Assembly: GCF_030651755.1 (NCBI RefSeq) | Contig: NZ_JAUSBZ010000121.1 | Location: forward strand, 1 to 64,000 | Direction of reading: 5' to 3' | From: Phenylobacterium sp. | GTDB lineage: Bacteria; Pseudomonadota; Alphaproteobacteria; Caulobacterales; Caulobacteraceae | DNA length: 64,000 bases | Shown: positions 20,182 through 29,333 of the stretch, in pieces | Position numbering within the stretch: position 1 is the first letter of the stretch | Layout: each line of letters begins with the position of its first letter | Notes under the pieces: generated by a model | What the model was told of the DNA's origin: nothing | What the model saw: only the letters and a program-made list of their open reading frames with translations | Database searches by the model: none | Made by a program: the position numbers and the translations under genes

Positions 20182-22043
20182 GTGGGGCGATGCTGCGGAT
20201 GACCAAGGCCGACGATGTCGCCAAGGCGATCATCGAACGCCTGGACGGCAAGGTGGTGCTCGGCCTGCCGCTGGGCCTCGGCAAGGCGAACCATATCGCC
20301 AACGCCCTCTATGCACGGGCGGCCACCGACCGCTCCATCTCCCTGCGCATCTTCACCGCACTCACCCTGACGCCGCCCGAGCCCGGCAGCCTGTTGGAAA
20401 AGCGGTTCATGGGGCCGATCATGGAGCGCACCCTGGGGGGCTATCCCGAGCTCGCCTACGCTCAGGCCCAGCGCCGCGGCGGCCTGCCGCCCAATGTCGA
20501 GGTGGACGAGTTCTTCCTGCAGGCCGGCATGTGGCTGAACGATCCCGAGGTGCAGCAGAACTACATCAGCGCCAACTACACCCATGCCAGCCGTTACATC
20601 CTGGAGCGCGGCTGCAATGTGGTCGCCCAACTGGTGGCCAAGGGAGAACGGGACGGCGCCGAGCGTTACAGCCTGTCCTGCAACACCGACCTGACCCTGG
20701 AACTGTTGAAGGCCAAGGCGGAGGGCCGCACCGACCTCATCCTGGTGGGCCAGGTCAATTCTGAGTTGCCCTATATGCCCGGGGCCGCCGAGCTGGCGCC
20801 TGAGGCCTTCACCATCATGCTGGAGAGCCCGGAGGTGGAGTTTCCCCTGCCCGGCCCGCCCAAGCAGCCGGTCAGCCTGACCCACTACGCCATGGGCTTC
20901 CACGTCGCGAGCCTGATCCCCGACGGCGGCACCCTGGAGATCGGCATCGGCTCCATGGGCCACGCGGTGGCCCACGCTCTGATCCTGCGTCACCAAAAGC
21001 CGACACGCTTCGCCGCCATCCTCAAGGCCCTGACTCCGCCCGACGATCCTCTGGAGCGCCACACCGGACCCTTCGAAGAGGGGCTCTACGGAGCCACCGA
21101 GATGTTCGTGGACGCCTTTCTCGAGCTCTATCGCGCGGGCGTTCTAAAGCGCGAGGTGGACGGCGCGGTGCTGGACGCCGCCTTCTTCCTGGCGCCGCGG
21201 GACTTCTACGCCGCCCTGCGCGACATGCCCCTGGAGGAGCGCGCCAAGTTCCGCATGACCGATGTGGGCTTCGTCAATGAGCTGCACGGCGCGGACTTCG
21301 ACAAGCGTGTCGCAGACCGCAAGGGGGCGCGCTTCGTCAACAACGCCATGATCGCCACCCTGCTGGGGGCCGTGACCTCTGACGCCCTGGAGGACGGCCG
21401 CGTGGTGAGCGGGGTGGGGGGCCAGTACAACTTCGTCGCCCAGGCCTTCGCCCTGCCCGACGCCCGCTCGATCATGACCCTCCCGGCCAGCCGCCAAGGG
21501 GGCGACGGCCCGGAATCCAACATCCGCTGGTCCTATGGCCACACGACCATTCCCCGCCACCTGCGCGACATGGTGGTGACCGAGTACGGCGTGGCCGACC
21601 TGCGCGGCGCCCGCGACGCCGAGGTGATCGCCCGGATGCTGGAGGTGGCCGATGCGGGCTTTCACGACGTCCTCACCGGCCAGGCCAAGTCCGCGGGAAA
21701 GCTGGCTGGCGACCACCAGATCAGCGCCGCGGCCGCCAACAACACCGCCGACGCCCTGGCCACCCGCCTGGCGCCCTTCCGTGAGGCCGGCGACCTGCCG
21801 CCCTTCCCATTCGGCACGGAGATGACCGAGGTGGAGCAGGCCCTGGCTCCGGCCTTGCAGAAGATCAAAGCCGCGTCGGCCTCCAAGGCGGACATCGCCG
21901 CCCTGGTCCTGCGCGGCCTGACGGCGGGACGGCCCGATGATCAGGTTCGCCAGGCGCTGGAGCGACTGGGGCTGGAACGCCCCAGGAGCGTGGAGGAACG
22001 TCTCTATGCGCGTCTCGTTCGAGGCGCCATGGCGCGGTCCTAA
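20178..22043 (+). CDS. Acetyl-CoA hydrolase/transferase family protein
   Basis: VLGLPLGLGKANHIANALY; GTLEIGIGSMGHAVAHAL; VVTEYGVADLRGA. 4-nt overlap with the fadB-like gene. Confidence 0.88.
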   Translation: MSGAMLRMTKADDVAKAIIERLDGKVVLGLPLGLGKANHIANALYARAATDRSISLRIFTALTLTPPEPGSLLEKRFMGPIMERTLGGYPELAYAQAQRRGGLPPNVEVDEFFLQAGMWLNDPEVQQNYISANYTHASRYILERGCNVVAQLVAKGERDGAERYSLSCNTDLTLELLKAKAEGRTDLILVGQVNSELPYMPGAAELAPEAFTIMLESPEVEFPLPGPPKQPVSLTHYAMGFHVASLIPDGGTLEIGIGSMGHAVAHALILRHQKPTRFAAILKALTPPDDPLERHTGPFEEGLYGATEMFVDAFLELYRAGVLKREVDGAVLDAAFFLAPRDFYAALRDMPLEERAKFRMTDVGFVNELHGADFDKRVADRKGARFVNNAMIATLLGAVTSDALEDGRVVSGVGGQYNFVAQAFALPDARSIMTLPASRQGGDGPESNIRWSYGHTTIPRHLRDMVVTEYGVADLRGARDAEVIARMLEVADAGFHDVLTGQAKSAGKLAGDHQISAAAANNTADALATRLAPFREAGDLPPFPFGTEMTEVEQALAPALQKIKAASASKADIAALVLRGLTAGRPDDQVRQALERLGLERPRSVEERLYARLVRGAMARS

Positions 22044-22105
22044 GCTTCACCGCGGCCCCAGGCTTGCAGAGCTCCCTCCAAACCGTACCGAGAAGGGACG
22101 CCGCC

Positions 22106-22576
22106 ATGTTCGAGAAAGCCAACAAGACCTCCCCTCGCCCGCTGCTGGAGGACAATCCGCCGTCGCGCAACGCTGCAGCGCCTTCGCCCGCGCCAGCCAA
22201 GCCCAAGGCCCCGTCGCTGATTGGCCCAGGCCTTTGCGTGCAAGGCAATGTGGCTGGTGAGGCCGAGGTTCAGATCGATGGTCTGGTGCGCGGCGACGTT
22301 CGGGTCGGCAAGCTCAGCCTGGGCCCCCAGGGTCGCATTGAGGGCTCGGTCGTCGCCGTCGTGGCTGAGATTCGCGGCCATATCAAAGGCCCGATGAAGG
22401 CGCGTCAGGTGCGCCTCTATGGGACGGCCCATGTGGAGGGCGACATCGCCCATGAGCAGTTGGCCATGGAGACCGGCGCAATCTTCGAGGGTCGTAGCGT
22501 GCGGTTGGCCAAGCCTGCGGAGGCTGACGCCCCCGCCGCTGTTCCGGCTCCGCCGGCCGTATCCAGCGCCGCCTGA
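22106..22576 (+). CDS. Bactofilin family (polymer-forming) protein
   Basis: SLIGPGLCVQGNVAGEAEVQIDGLVRGDVRVGKLSLGPQGRIEGSVVA repeats. Confidence 0.88.
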   Translation: MFEKANKTSPRPLLEDNPPSRNAAAPSPAPAKPKAPSLIGPGLCVQGNVAGEAEVQIDGLVRGDVRVGKLSLGPQGRIEGSVVAVVAEIRGHIKGPMKARQVRLYGTAHVEGDIAHEQLAMETGAIFEGRSVRLAKPAEADAPAAVPAPPAVSSAA

Positions 22577-22579
22577 GTC

Positions 22580-23785
22580 TCAGGGGGCGACGGGCGGCGG
22601 CTGCGCCTCCGGTATCACCTCTTCGAAGGCCGTACCGTCGGCGCCGGTCGCCAGACCCGCGTCGAACAATCGCTGCATTGACGCCCTGTCGAAGGCCAGA
22701 CTGTCCGCCCCCAGGGCGGTGGGGATGGCCGCATATCGCAGGCGCGCCTCATTGCGGGACGCAAACGCGACCGCGGCGATCAGATGCGCCCGAAGGTCAG
22801 ACTTGGACAGGGTGTCGAAGCTGCGCATCAGGATCGGCAAGGTCGCGCCCTTGGTGATGGTTCGCCGCGGTTCAATTTCGCCGTTGATGATCACATAGAG
22901 GTCCTTGGGACGCATCACCCCTTCGGGCCGCCAAAAGGTCAGGCCGGCCGGCGCCAGGACAAACGGCGTGCTGACACCCCCGTCCACATGCATCTCGCTC
23001 ACTGTCCCGAAGGGCCCCGCCGCCTCCATCATGACGGGCGGAAAGACGCCGGGGATACTCGCCGAGGCGACCAGGACATTGCGAAACAGGGCCAGGGCTG
23101 CGGCCTCCTGTCCTGGCGCCTGGCCAGCCAGGGCGATGGCCCCCATGTCCCAGAGGATCGTCGCCTGGGCGTCCAGATTGGTGGTCGCCACCAGCAGTCG
23201 CCGTCCCGCCTGGTGCTCAGCGGCGATCGCCGTCAACAGATCTGGCTGCACATATTTGCCCACCAGGGCTCGGAGCGACCGGTCGCCATACAGGCTGGGC
23301 CGGCGCAGCGCACCCCAGCGACCGGCGGTGAGCCGCGAGGCGTCCTCGTCCCTGTAGGCCGCCGCAAGCCGCTCGTCCCAATCTGAACCCAGGAAGGCGA
23401 ACGGTGAGATCAGGGCCCCCGTGCTGACGCCGGTCACCAGATCAAAGACTGGCCGCTCGCCAGTCTGCGTCCACCCGACCAGCACACCAGCGCCAAACGC
23501 CCCATTGGCGCCGCCCCCCGACACCGCCAGGGCGGTGACGGACTGCGCGCCGCCAGCCTCCCGCTGGGCCTGCCAGGCGTTGAGAAAGGCCTGACCAGCG
23601 CCCTCGCTGTCGGCGACGAAACGGAACGGGTCCAGGGACGAAGCCGCCGCCGCCACGCCGATGCGGGCGGGCTCCGCCTCCGGTCGAGAGATCGACCCGC
23701 AACCGGCCAGGGTCAGCGCCAGGACGCCCGCGAGCATAGCGACGGCCGGCCCGCCCCAATCCCTGAACTGTCCCCGTGTCAGCAT
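22580..23785 (-). CDS. Patatin-like phospholipase, lipoprotein
   Basis: Lipobox LTLAGCGS; ALAVSGGGANGAFGAGVLVGW; GVSTGAL; catalytic D in HVDGGVSTPF. Confidence 0.9.
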   Translation of the reverse strand: MLTRGQFRDWGGPAVAMLAGVLALTLAGCGSISRPEAEPARIGVAAAASSLDPFRFVADSEGAGQAFLNAWQAQREAGGAQSVTALAVSGGGANGAFGAGVLVGWTQTGERPVFDLVTGVSTGALISPFAFLGSDWDERLAAAYRDEDASRLTAGRWGALRRPSLYGDRSLRALVGKYVQPDLLTAIAAEHQAGRRLLVATTNLDAQATILWDMGAIALAGQAPGQEAAALALFRNVLVASASIPGVFPPVMMEAAGPFGTVSEMHVDGGVSTPFVLAPAGLTFWRPEGVMRPKDLYVIINGEIEPRRTITKGATLPILMRSFDTLSKSDLRAHLIAAVAFASRNEARLRYAAIPTALGADSLAFDRASMQRLFDAGLATGADGTAFEEVIPEAQPPPVAP

Positions 23786-23799
23786 TCAGTTCCCCTGAC

Positions 23800-24738
23800 T
23801 CAAACCGCGGACCCTGTCGAGCCCGGCCCCCGGATGGCGCACCGTTCAGAGAGCCGACGGACCAGAAACTGGGCGAGGACCTCCACCCGGGCAGGTCTTG
23901 GTCCCCCGGGCGGCATGACGAGGTGCAGGGCCACGGGCGGTGGACGCCAGTCCGTCAACACCGCCTCCAGGCGGCCGGCGGCGAGGCTTTCACCCACAAT
24001 GAAGTCCGGCTGCAGCGCCAGGCCAAGTCCGGCTTCAAGAGCGGGCACGAGGGCCTCGGCGTTGTTGGCGCGCAGGGGGCCTGCGGGACGGACCGAAACC
24101 TCCTCGCCTGCGCCATTGATGAACCGCCAGGTTTCGGGGGTCGGCAGATAGGCGTAACCCAGGCAGGCGTGCTCGGCGAGGTGGGCCGGATGGGTCGGAC
24201 GCCCTCGGGCGGCGAGATAGGCCGGCGCCGCCACCACGTGCCGCGGGACCTGTCCGATTTTGCGGGCCAGCAGCGACGAATCTGGCAGGGCGGCGATCCG
24301 CAAGGCCATGTCAAAGCCAAGGCCGATCAGATCGACAGCCTCGTCGCTCATGTGCAGGTCGACCGAAACCTCCGGATAGGCGGTGAGGAAGTCCGGCAGC
24401 AGCGGCGCCACCTCCAGCAGCCCGAAGGACATGGGCGAGGCCAACCGGACCAGCCCCCTGGGCTGGGCCGACTGCGCCAGGATCTCATCCTCAGCAGCCT
24501 GTCCGTCCGCCAGCAGGCGGGTGGCCGGCTCCGCCAGCCTCAGCCCGGCCTCGGTCAGGGCCAGGCGTCGCGAGGTGCGATTGAACAGCCGCGCGCCAAG
24601 GCGGGCCTCAAGGCGCGTCACCGCCTTGGAAACCGTCGCCTTGGAGAGTTTCAGCTCGTCGGCCGCGCCGGAGAAAGACTTCAACTCCACCACCTTGGCG
24701 AAAATCGCCATGGCCTCGAGGTCTGGCAATGCGGTCAT
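23800..24738 (-). CDS. LysR family transcriptional regulator
   Basis: N-terminal HTH FAKVVELKSFSGAADELKLSKATVSKAVTRLEARLGARLFNRTSR. Confidence 0.94.
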   Translation of the reverse strand: MTALPDLEAMAIFAKVVELKSFSGAADELKLSKATVSKAVTRLEARLGARLFNRTSRRLALTEAGLRLAEPATRLLADGQAAEDEILAQSAQPRGLVRLASPMSFGLLEVAPLLPDFLTAYPEVSVDLHMSDEAVDLIGLGFDMALRIAALPDSSLLARKIGQVPRHVVAAPAYLAARGRPTHPAHLAEHACLGYAYLPTPETWRFINGAGEEVSVRPAGPLRANNAEALVPALEAGLGLALQPDFIVGESLAAGRLEAVLTDWRPPPVALHLVMPPGGPRPARVEVLAQFLVRRLSERCAIRGPGSTGSAV

Positions 24739-24742
24739 TTTT

Positions 24743-24766
24743 GAAACTATGACTTTCCGTAGTTTC
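24743..24766. promoter_or_regulatory. Perfect inverted repeat GAAACTA-N10-TAGTTTC, candidate LysR operator
   Basis: Read directly in the LysR-pirin divergent intergenic region. Confidence 0.6.
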
Positions 24767-24838
24767 TATTTCTATATCGATCATCCGCCCTATCTTGGTC
24801 TCAGGCAAGAGCGCCCCGCTGGGCGCGGAGGTTTCGAG

Positions 24839-25537
24839 ATGATCGAACGCAGAGGTTTTGACGGACTGGGCGGCGCCGACCACGGTTGGCTGAAGGCGCG
24901 CCACCACTTCTCCTTCGCCAACTACTACGACCCCAAGCGCATGGGCTGGGGGCCGATCCGGGTCTGGAACGACGACGAGATCGCGCCGAATTCGGGTTTT
25001 CCGCCCCACCCTCATGCCGACATGGAGATCATCACCTATGTCCGCGAGGGCGCCATCACCCACCAGGACAGCCTGGGCAACAAGGGCCGCACCGAGGCCG
25101 GCGACGTCCAGGTGATGAGCGCCGGCTCCGGCATCCGCCACGCGGAATACAATCTGGAGAGCGACGCCACCCGTATCTTCCAGATCTGGATCGAGCCGGC
25201 GCGGACGGGCGGCGCGCCGGCCTGGGGCGCCAAGCCCTTCCCCAAGGACGACCGAACCGGTCGCTTCGTGACCCTGGCCAGCGGCTTCGACGACGACGCC
25301 GACGCCCTGCCGATCCGCACGCCGGCCCGCGTCCTGGGGGCGACCCTGAAGGCGGGCGAGACCACCGAGCACGTCCTGGACGCCGCCCGCCATGCCTATC
25401 TGGTGCCGGCCAAGGGTCGGGTGGAGGTCAATGGCGTGACTCTGGAAACCCGCGACGGCGCGGCGATCACCGGTGAGACGTCCCTGACCATCACCGCCCT
25501 GGAAGATTCCGAGCTCGTCCTGGTGGACGCGGCCTGA
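24839..25537 (+). CDS. Pirin family protein
   Basis: ATG 24839; FPPHPHADMEIITYVREGAITHQDSLGNKG, VQVMSAGSGIRHAEYN. Confidence 0.93.
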   Translation: MIERRGFDGLGGADHGWLKARHHFSFANYYDPKRMGWGPIRVWNDDEIAPNSGFPPHPHADMEIITYVREGAITHQDSLGNKGRTEAGDVQVMSAGSGIRHAEYNLESDATRIFQIWIEPARTGGAPAWGAKPFPKDDRTGRFVTLASGFDDDADALPIRTPARVLGATLKAGETTEHVLDAARHAYLVPAKGRVEVNGVTLETRDGAAITGETSLTITALEDSELVLVDAA

Positions 25538-25579
25538 GGCCGCGCCCCCTCCCCCTAATCCCAAGTTGCAGGAGTTCCC

Positions 25580-26179
25580 ATGACCAAGGTTCTGGTCCTT
25601 TACTATTCGGCCTATGGCCACATCGAAACCATGGCCAAGGCGGTGGCCGAGGGCGCCCGCGAGGTCGGCGTCCAGGTGGACATCAAGCGCGTTCCCGATC
25701 TGGTGCCGGAAGAGGTCGCCAAGGCCGCTCACTACAAGATGGACCAGGACGCGCCCGTGGCGACCATCCAGGATCTGGCCGACTATGACGCCATCATCAT
25801 CGGCGTCGGCACCCGCTTTGGCCGGATGGCCTCGCAGATGGCCAACTTCCTGGATCAGGCTGGCGGCCTGTGGGCCAGCGGCGCGCTCAACGGCAAGGTC
25901 GGCGGCGCCTTCACCTCCACCGCCACCCAGCACGGCGGCCAGGAAACCACGCTGTTCTCCATCATCACCAATCTGATGCACTTTGGGCTCGTGGTGGTGG
26001 GCATGGACTATGGCTATCAGGCCCAGATGCGTCTGGACGAGGTGACCGGCGGCAGCCCCTATGGCGCCACCACCATCACCGGCGGCGATGGTTCGCGCCA
26101 GCCCAGCCAGACCGAACTGGACGGCGCCCGCTATCAGGGCCGTCGCATCGCCGAGGTGGCCAAGAAGCTAAAAGGCTAG
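25580..26179 (+). CDS. wrbA: NAD(P)H:quinone oxidoreductase, WrbA type
   Basis: [56 protein letters not shown]. Confidence 0.95.
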   Translation: MTKVLVLYYSAYGHIETMAKAVAEGAREVGVQVDIKRVPDLVPEEVAKAAHYKMDQDAPVATIQDLADYDAIIIGVGTRFGRMASQMANFLDQAGGLWASGALNGKVGGAFTSTATQHGGQETTLFSIITNLMHFGLVVVGMDYGYQAQMRLDEVTGGSPYGATTITGGDGSRQPSQTELDGARYQGRRIAEVAKKLKG

Positions 26180-26345
26180 GTCGAAAGGCGTGCTTGTCCC
26201 TACCGGGGCACGCACGCCGCCCTCCTGTCTAGCCAACAAGTGGCGGCCAATACATTGAGACATCACTGAAACCACGAATGGATGACACTGGCCTAGCCTA
26301 GTGGAGGCCCCCGTCCGCTGATCACAGCAACAAGGGGGACGGACC

Positions 26346-29045
26346 ATGTCATCCAATCACCTGCGCCACCCGGCGCGTCTCGCCGGCGCGCGTACACGCC
26401 GCGCTCTGCTGGCCGTCTCGGCCTCCCTGCCCATCCTGGCGGCCGCAGCCGCCCCAGCCCTGGCCGACGACGCCGAGGTCTCCGAGTTGGTGGTCACCGC
26501 CACCCCGATCCGTGACTCCATCGAGGCCTCGCTGGAGATCCAGAGGGCGTCGGACAACATCGTCAACGTCATCGCCTCCGACACGATCGGCCGCTTTCCC
26601 GACGCCACCGCGGCCGGCGCGCTCGCCCGCCTCCCCGGCGTCGGCGTTCAGCGCGACCAGGGCCAGGAGCGCTACATCCAGATCCGCGGGGCGCCCACCC
26701 GTTGGACCACCATGGCGCTGGACGGCGTCAACCTGATCGGCGCCGAAGACCGCATTTTCCGGTTCGACTCCGTGCCGGCCGCTCAGATCAGCCAGGTGGT
26801 GCTGAACAAGACCCTGCTACCGAACATGCCCGCCGAAGCCCTGGCTGGCCGGGTGAACATCGAGACCTTCTCGCCCCTGACCCTGCCGGGCTTCCATGGG
26901 TCGTTCGATGTGGGCGGCGGGTTCGTCGATATGGGCGATGGGCCGGTGAAGCAGTATTCCGGCCGCCTGTCCTGGTCCAACGGGACCTGGGGCGCCAGCC
27001 TGATCGGCTCCCACTACTCCTTCGAGCAGCACACCGACAATGACGAGCCGCGCTTCGACGACATCGGGCTCTCCTCGCTGCGATTCACCAAGTATGTGAT
27101 CGAGCGGGTGACCGAGTCCTATTCCGCGAAATTGGAATACTCGCCCAGCGACGACCACTATATTTCACTCTCTCACCTGTCGACCGAGTTCGCCGACTAC
27201 GAAGAGCGGAACTGGTACGTCTTCAGCTACGCCAACGCCTTCTCTGGCACGCGGAACTTTGAGACCGCGGATCTGGTCGGCGTCCCCATGACCGCCTCCT
27301 TCGCCTACGGGATCTACACCAATGGCGTGGTCTTCAACGTGCTGCACGGCGACCACCGCGTGGGCGCCTGGGATCTGAACTGGGACCTCGCCTACGCCAC
27401 CACGGAGTTCAACAACTTCTACCCGAGCGTCGGCCAGACGACCTCAACGGCCACGTCGCGGCCTTCGATCGCCAACACCGTCTTCCTCCCGTCCATGAAT
27501 GTGACCGTCAACGCGGTCTCCGGCGGCTTCCCCTACCACACGCTCTACGACACGGTTCTGGTCAATGGACAGCCGACCCGGGGCCAACAGCGCACCTCCA
27601 TCAACCAGATGTCGCTGCCCGAATCCTTCGCCACCGAATCCACCAGCCGGCTTGAGACCGAGGCCTACACGGTGAAGTTCGACGCCAGCCGCGACTGGAA
27701 CAGCTTCGGCGCCCTGGCCACTTTCAGCGCCGGCTTCCAGTTCGACGACCGGACGCAGGAAAACGACATCACCAACCTGGTCCGCCCGGACGGCAGCGTA
27801 GCCACAGGAAACCGCACCGGCTTCCCCCTGGAGACCAACGCCGCCCTGCTCGGTCTGCCCTGGGACATGAAGACCCTCTTTGGGACGACCCCCTGGGACC
27901 AGGACATGGATCGCGGCTTCACCGCCGTCCACATCGACACCCGCCGCATGCGCGATGGGGTGCTGGCCCTGATGGACGCCGCGCGCGTCGCCAACGCCGC
28001 TGGAACCGGCAATTTCGCCGTCTATGATATCGACCGGAAGCTCAGCAACACCGTCGACGAGAAGATCGCCTCCGCCTACGCCATGAACCGCTGGAAGTGG
28101 GATCGTCACACCCTCACCGGCGGCGTCCGGGTAGAGCGCACGGAGACCGCGTCTGATGGTCTGGCCAATGTGGGCGGAACCCTGGTCCCCCTCAACTTCT
28201 CGTCGGAAGTCACCCACGTCTTTCCGAGCCTGCACTACGGCTTCGACTATTCGGACAATCTGAAACTCCGCGCCGCCTTCATCACCGGCGCCGCCCGCCC
28301 CAGCATGAACTGGCAGCGCGCGACGGTGACGGTGAACGACACCAGCGAAACCCTTTCTGGCGGCAACCCCTTCCTCGTGCCGGAAAGGGCCTACGGGGTA
28401 GATCTCTCGGCCGAGTGGTACTTCGCCCCCGCCGCCCTGATGGCGGTCAGCTTCTTTCATCGCGAAGTGGAAGACGTCCTGTTCAGCGCCTCGCGGATCG
28501 TTGGGGACGCCAGCTACAACTTCAACGGCGTGGACCGGAGCGGCTACACCCTGTCCTCGTTCCAGAACGGTCGAAATGGCCATCTGACGGGCCTGGAGTT
28601 CGTCTACACCCAGCCCTGGACCTTCCTGCCGGGCCTGCTGTCGGGCTTGGGCTTCCAGGGCAGCGTGTCGTTCACCAAGGGCGAGTTCGAAACCCCCGAT
28701 GGCGAGACGGTGGAGTTCCCGGGCACCTCTGACCGGATCACCAGCGCGACCCTCTTCTATGAAAAACACGGCATTTCCAGCCGCCTGACCTGGCAGCATC
28801 GGACCGACTGGCTGGACGAGGTCTTCCCGTCCGGATCGTCGGCCAATTCCAACCTCTACTGGGATGAAAGCCAGCGATTGGACCTGTCGGTTCGCTATCA
28901 GGTCAACGACACCTTCTCGGTCTTCCTGGACGCCAACAACCTGACCAATGAGCAGGGCGTGCGCTACCAGGGCCGTGAAGACCGTCCCTATGAGGTCGAA
29001 GGCTTTGGCCGGAAGTATCTCCTGGGCGTCCGCGCCTCCTTCTAA
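26346..29045 (+). CDS. TonB-dependent receptor
   Basis: Signal peptide; plug region (SDTIGRFPDATAAGALARLPGVGVQRDQGQERYIQIRG); long beta-barrel ending in F (LLGVRASF). Confidence 0.94.
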   Translation: MSSNHLRHPARLAGARTRRALLAVSASLPILAAAAAPALADDAEVSELVVTATPIRDSIEASLEIQRASDNIVNVIASDTIGRFPDATAAGALARLPGVGVQRDQGQERYIQIRGAPTRWTTMALDGVNLIGAEDRIFRFDSVPAAQISQVVLNKTLLPNMPAEALAGRVNIETFSPLTLPGFHGSFDVGGGFVDMGDGPVKQYSGRLSWSNGTWGASLIGSHYSFEQHTDNDEPRFDDIGLSSLRFTKYVIERVTESYSAKLEYSPSDDHYISLSHLSTEFADYEERNWYVFSYANAFSGTRNFETADLVGVPMTASFAYGIYTNGVVFNVLHGDHRVGAWDLNWDLAYATTEFNNFYPSVGQTTSTATSRPSIANTVFLPSMNVTVNAVSGGFPYHTLYDTVLVNGQPTRGQQRTSINQMSLPESFATESTSRLETEAYTVKFDASRDWNSFGALATFSAGFQFDDRTQENDITNLVRPDGSVATGNRTGFPLETNAALLGLPWDMKTLFGTTPWDQDMDRGFTAVHIDTRRMRDGVLALMDAARVANAAGTGNFAVYDIDRKLSNTVDEKIASAYAMNRWKWDRHTLTGGVRVERTETASDGLANVGGTLVPLNFSSEVTHVFPSLHYGFDYSDNLKLRAAFITGAARPSMNWQRATVTVNDTSETLSGGNPFLVPERAYGVDLSAEWYFAPAALMAVSFFHREVEDVLFSASRIVGDASYNFNGVDRSGYTLSSFQNGRNGHLTGLEFVYTQPWTFLPGLLSGLGFQGSVSFTKGEFETPDGETVEFPGTSDRITSATLFYEKHGISSRLTWQHRTDWLDEVFPSGSSANSNLYWDESQRLDLSVRYQVNDTFSVFLDANNLTNEQGVRYQGREDRPYEVEGFGRKYLLGVRASF

Positions 29046-29333
29046 ACACCTTGTCCTAGACTGGCCATGCGCAGGCGCGGCCAGTCCCAGGCGGAAGCAC
29101 AGGCGTCTCGGCCATGCCGGGGCGCCCTTTCTTTGACGGCGCTATCGGTCCAGATCGGGCCAGGTCAGCCAGCATGAGGGCGTGACCGGAGGGAACCCAG
29201 GGCCAGATGATTGAGCCCGGCGGCGATGGCGTTCAGGTCACCGCCCGACAGCAGTCCGGAGCCTGGCCAGCGATCCGCCGCCCACACTCGCCCTCGAGTT
29301 TCCAGGTGTCGAGGGCGTCGATCCGCATGGGCC

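Noticed and set aside
24608-25981. 457-aa minus-strand ORF
   Set aside because: Antisense to pirin and wrbA; no recognisable domain.
26187-26217. Hairpin-forming sequence after wrbA (GGCGTGC...GCACGCC)
   Set aside because: No T-tract and imperfect pairing; not supported as a terminator.
27444-28799. 451-aa minus-strand ORF
   Set aside because: Antisense to the TonB-dependent receptor; shadow ORF.
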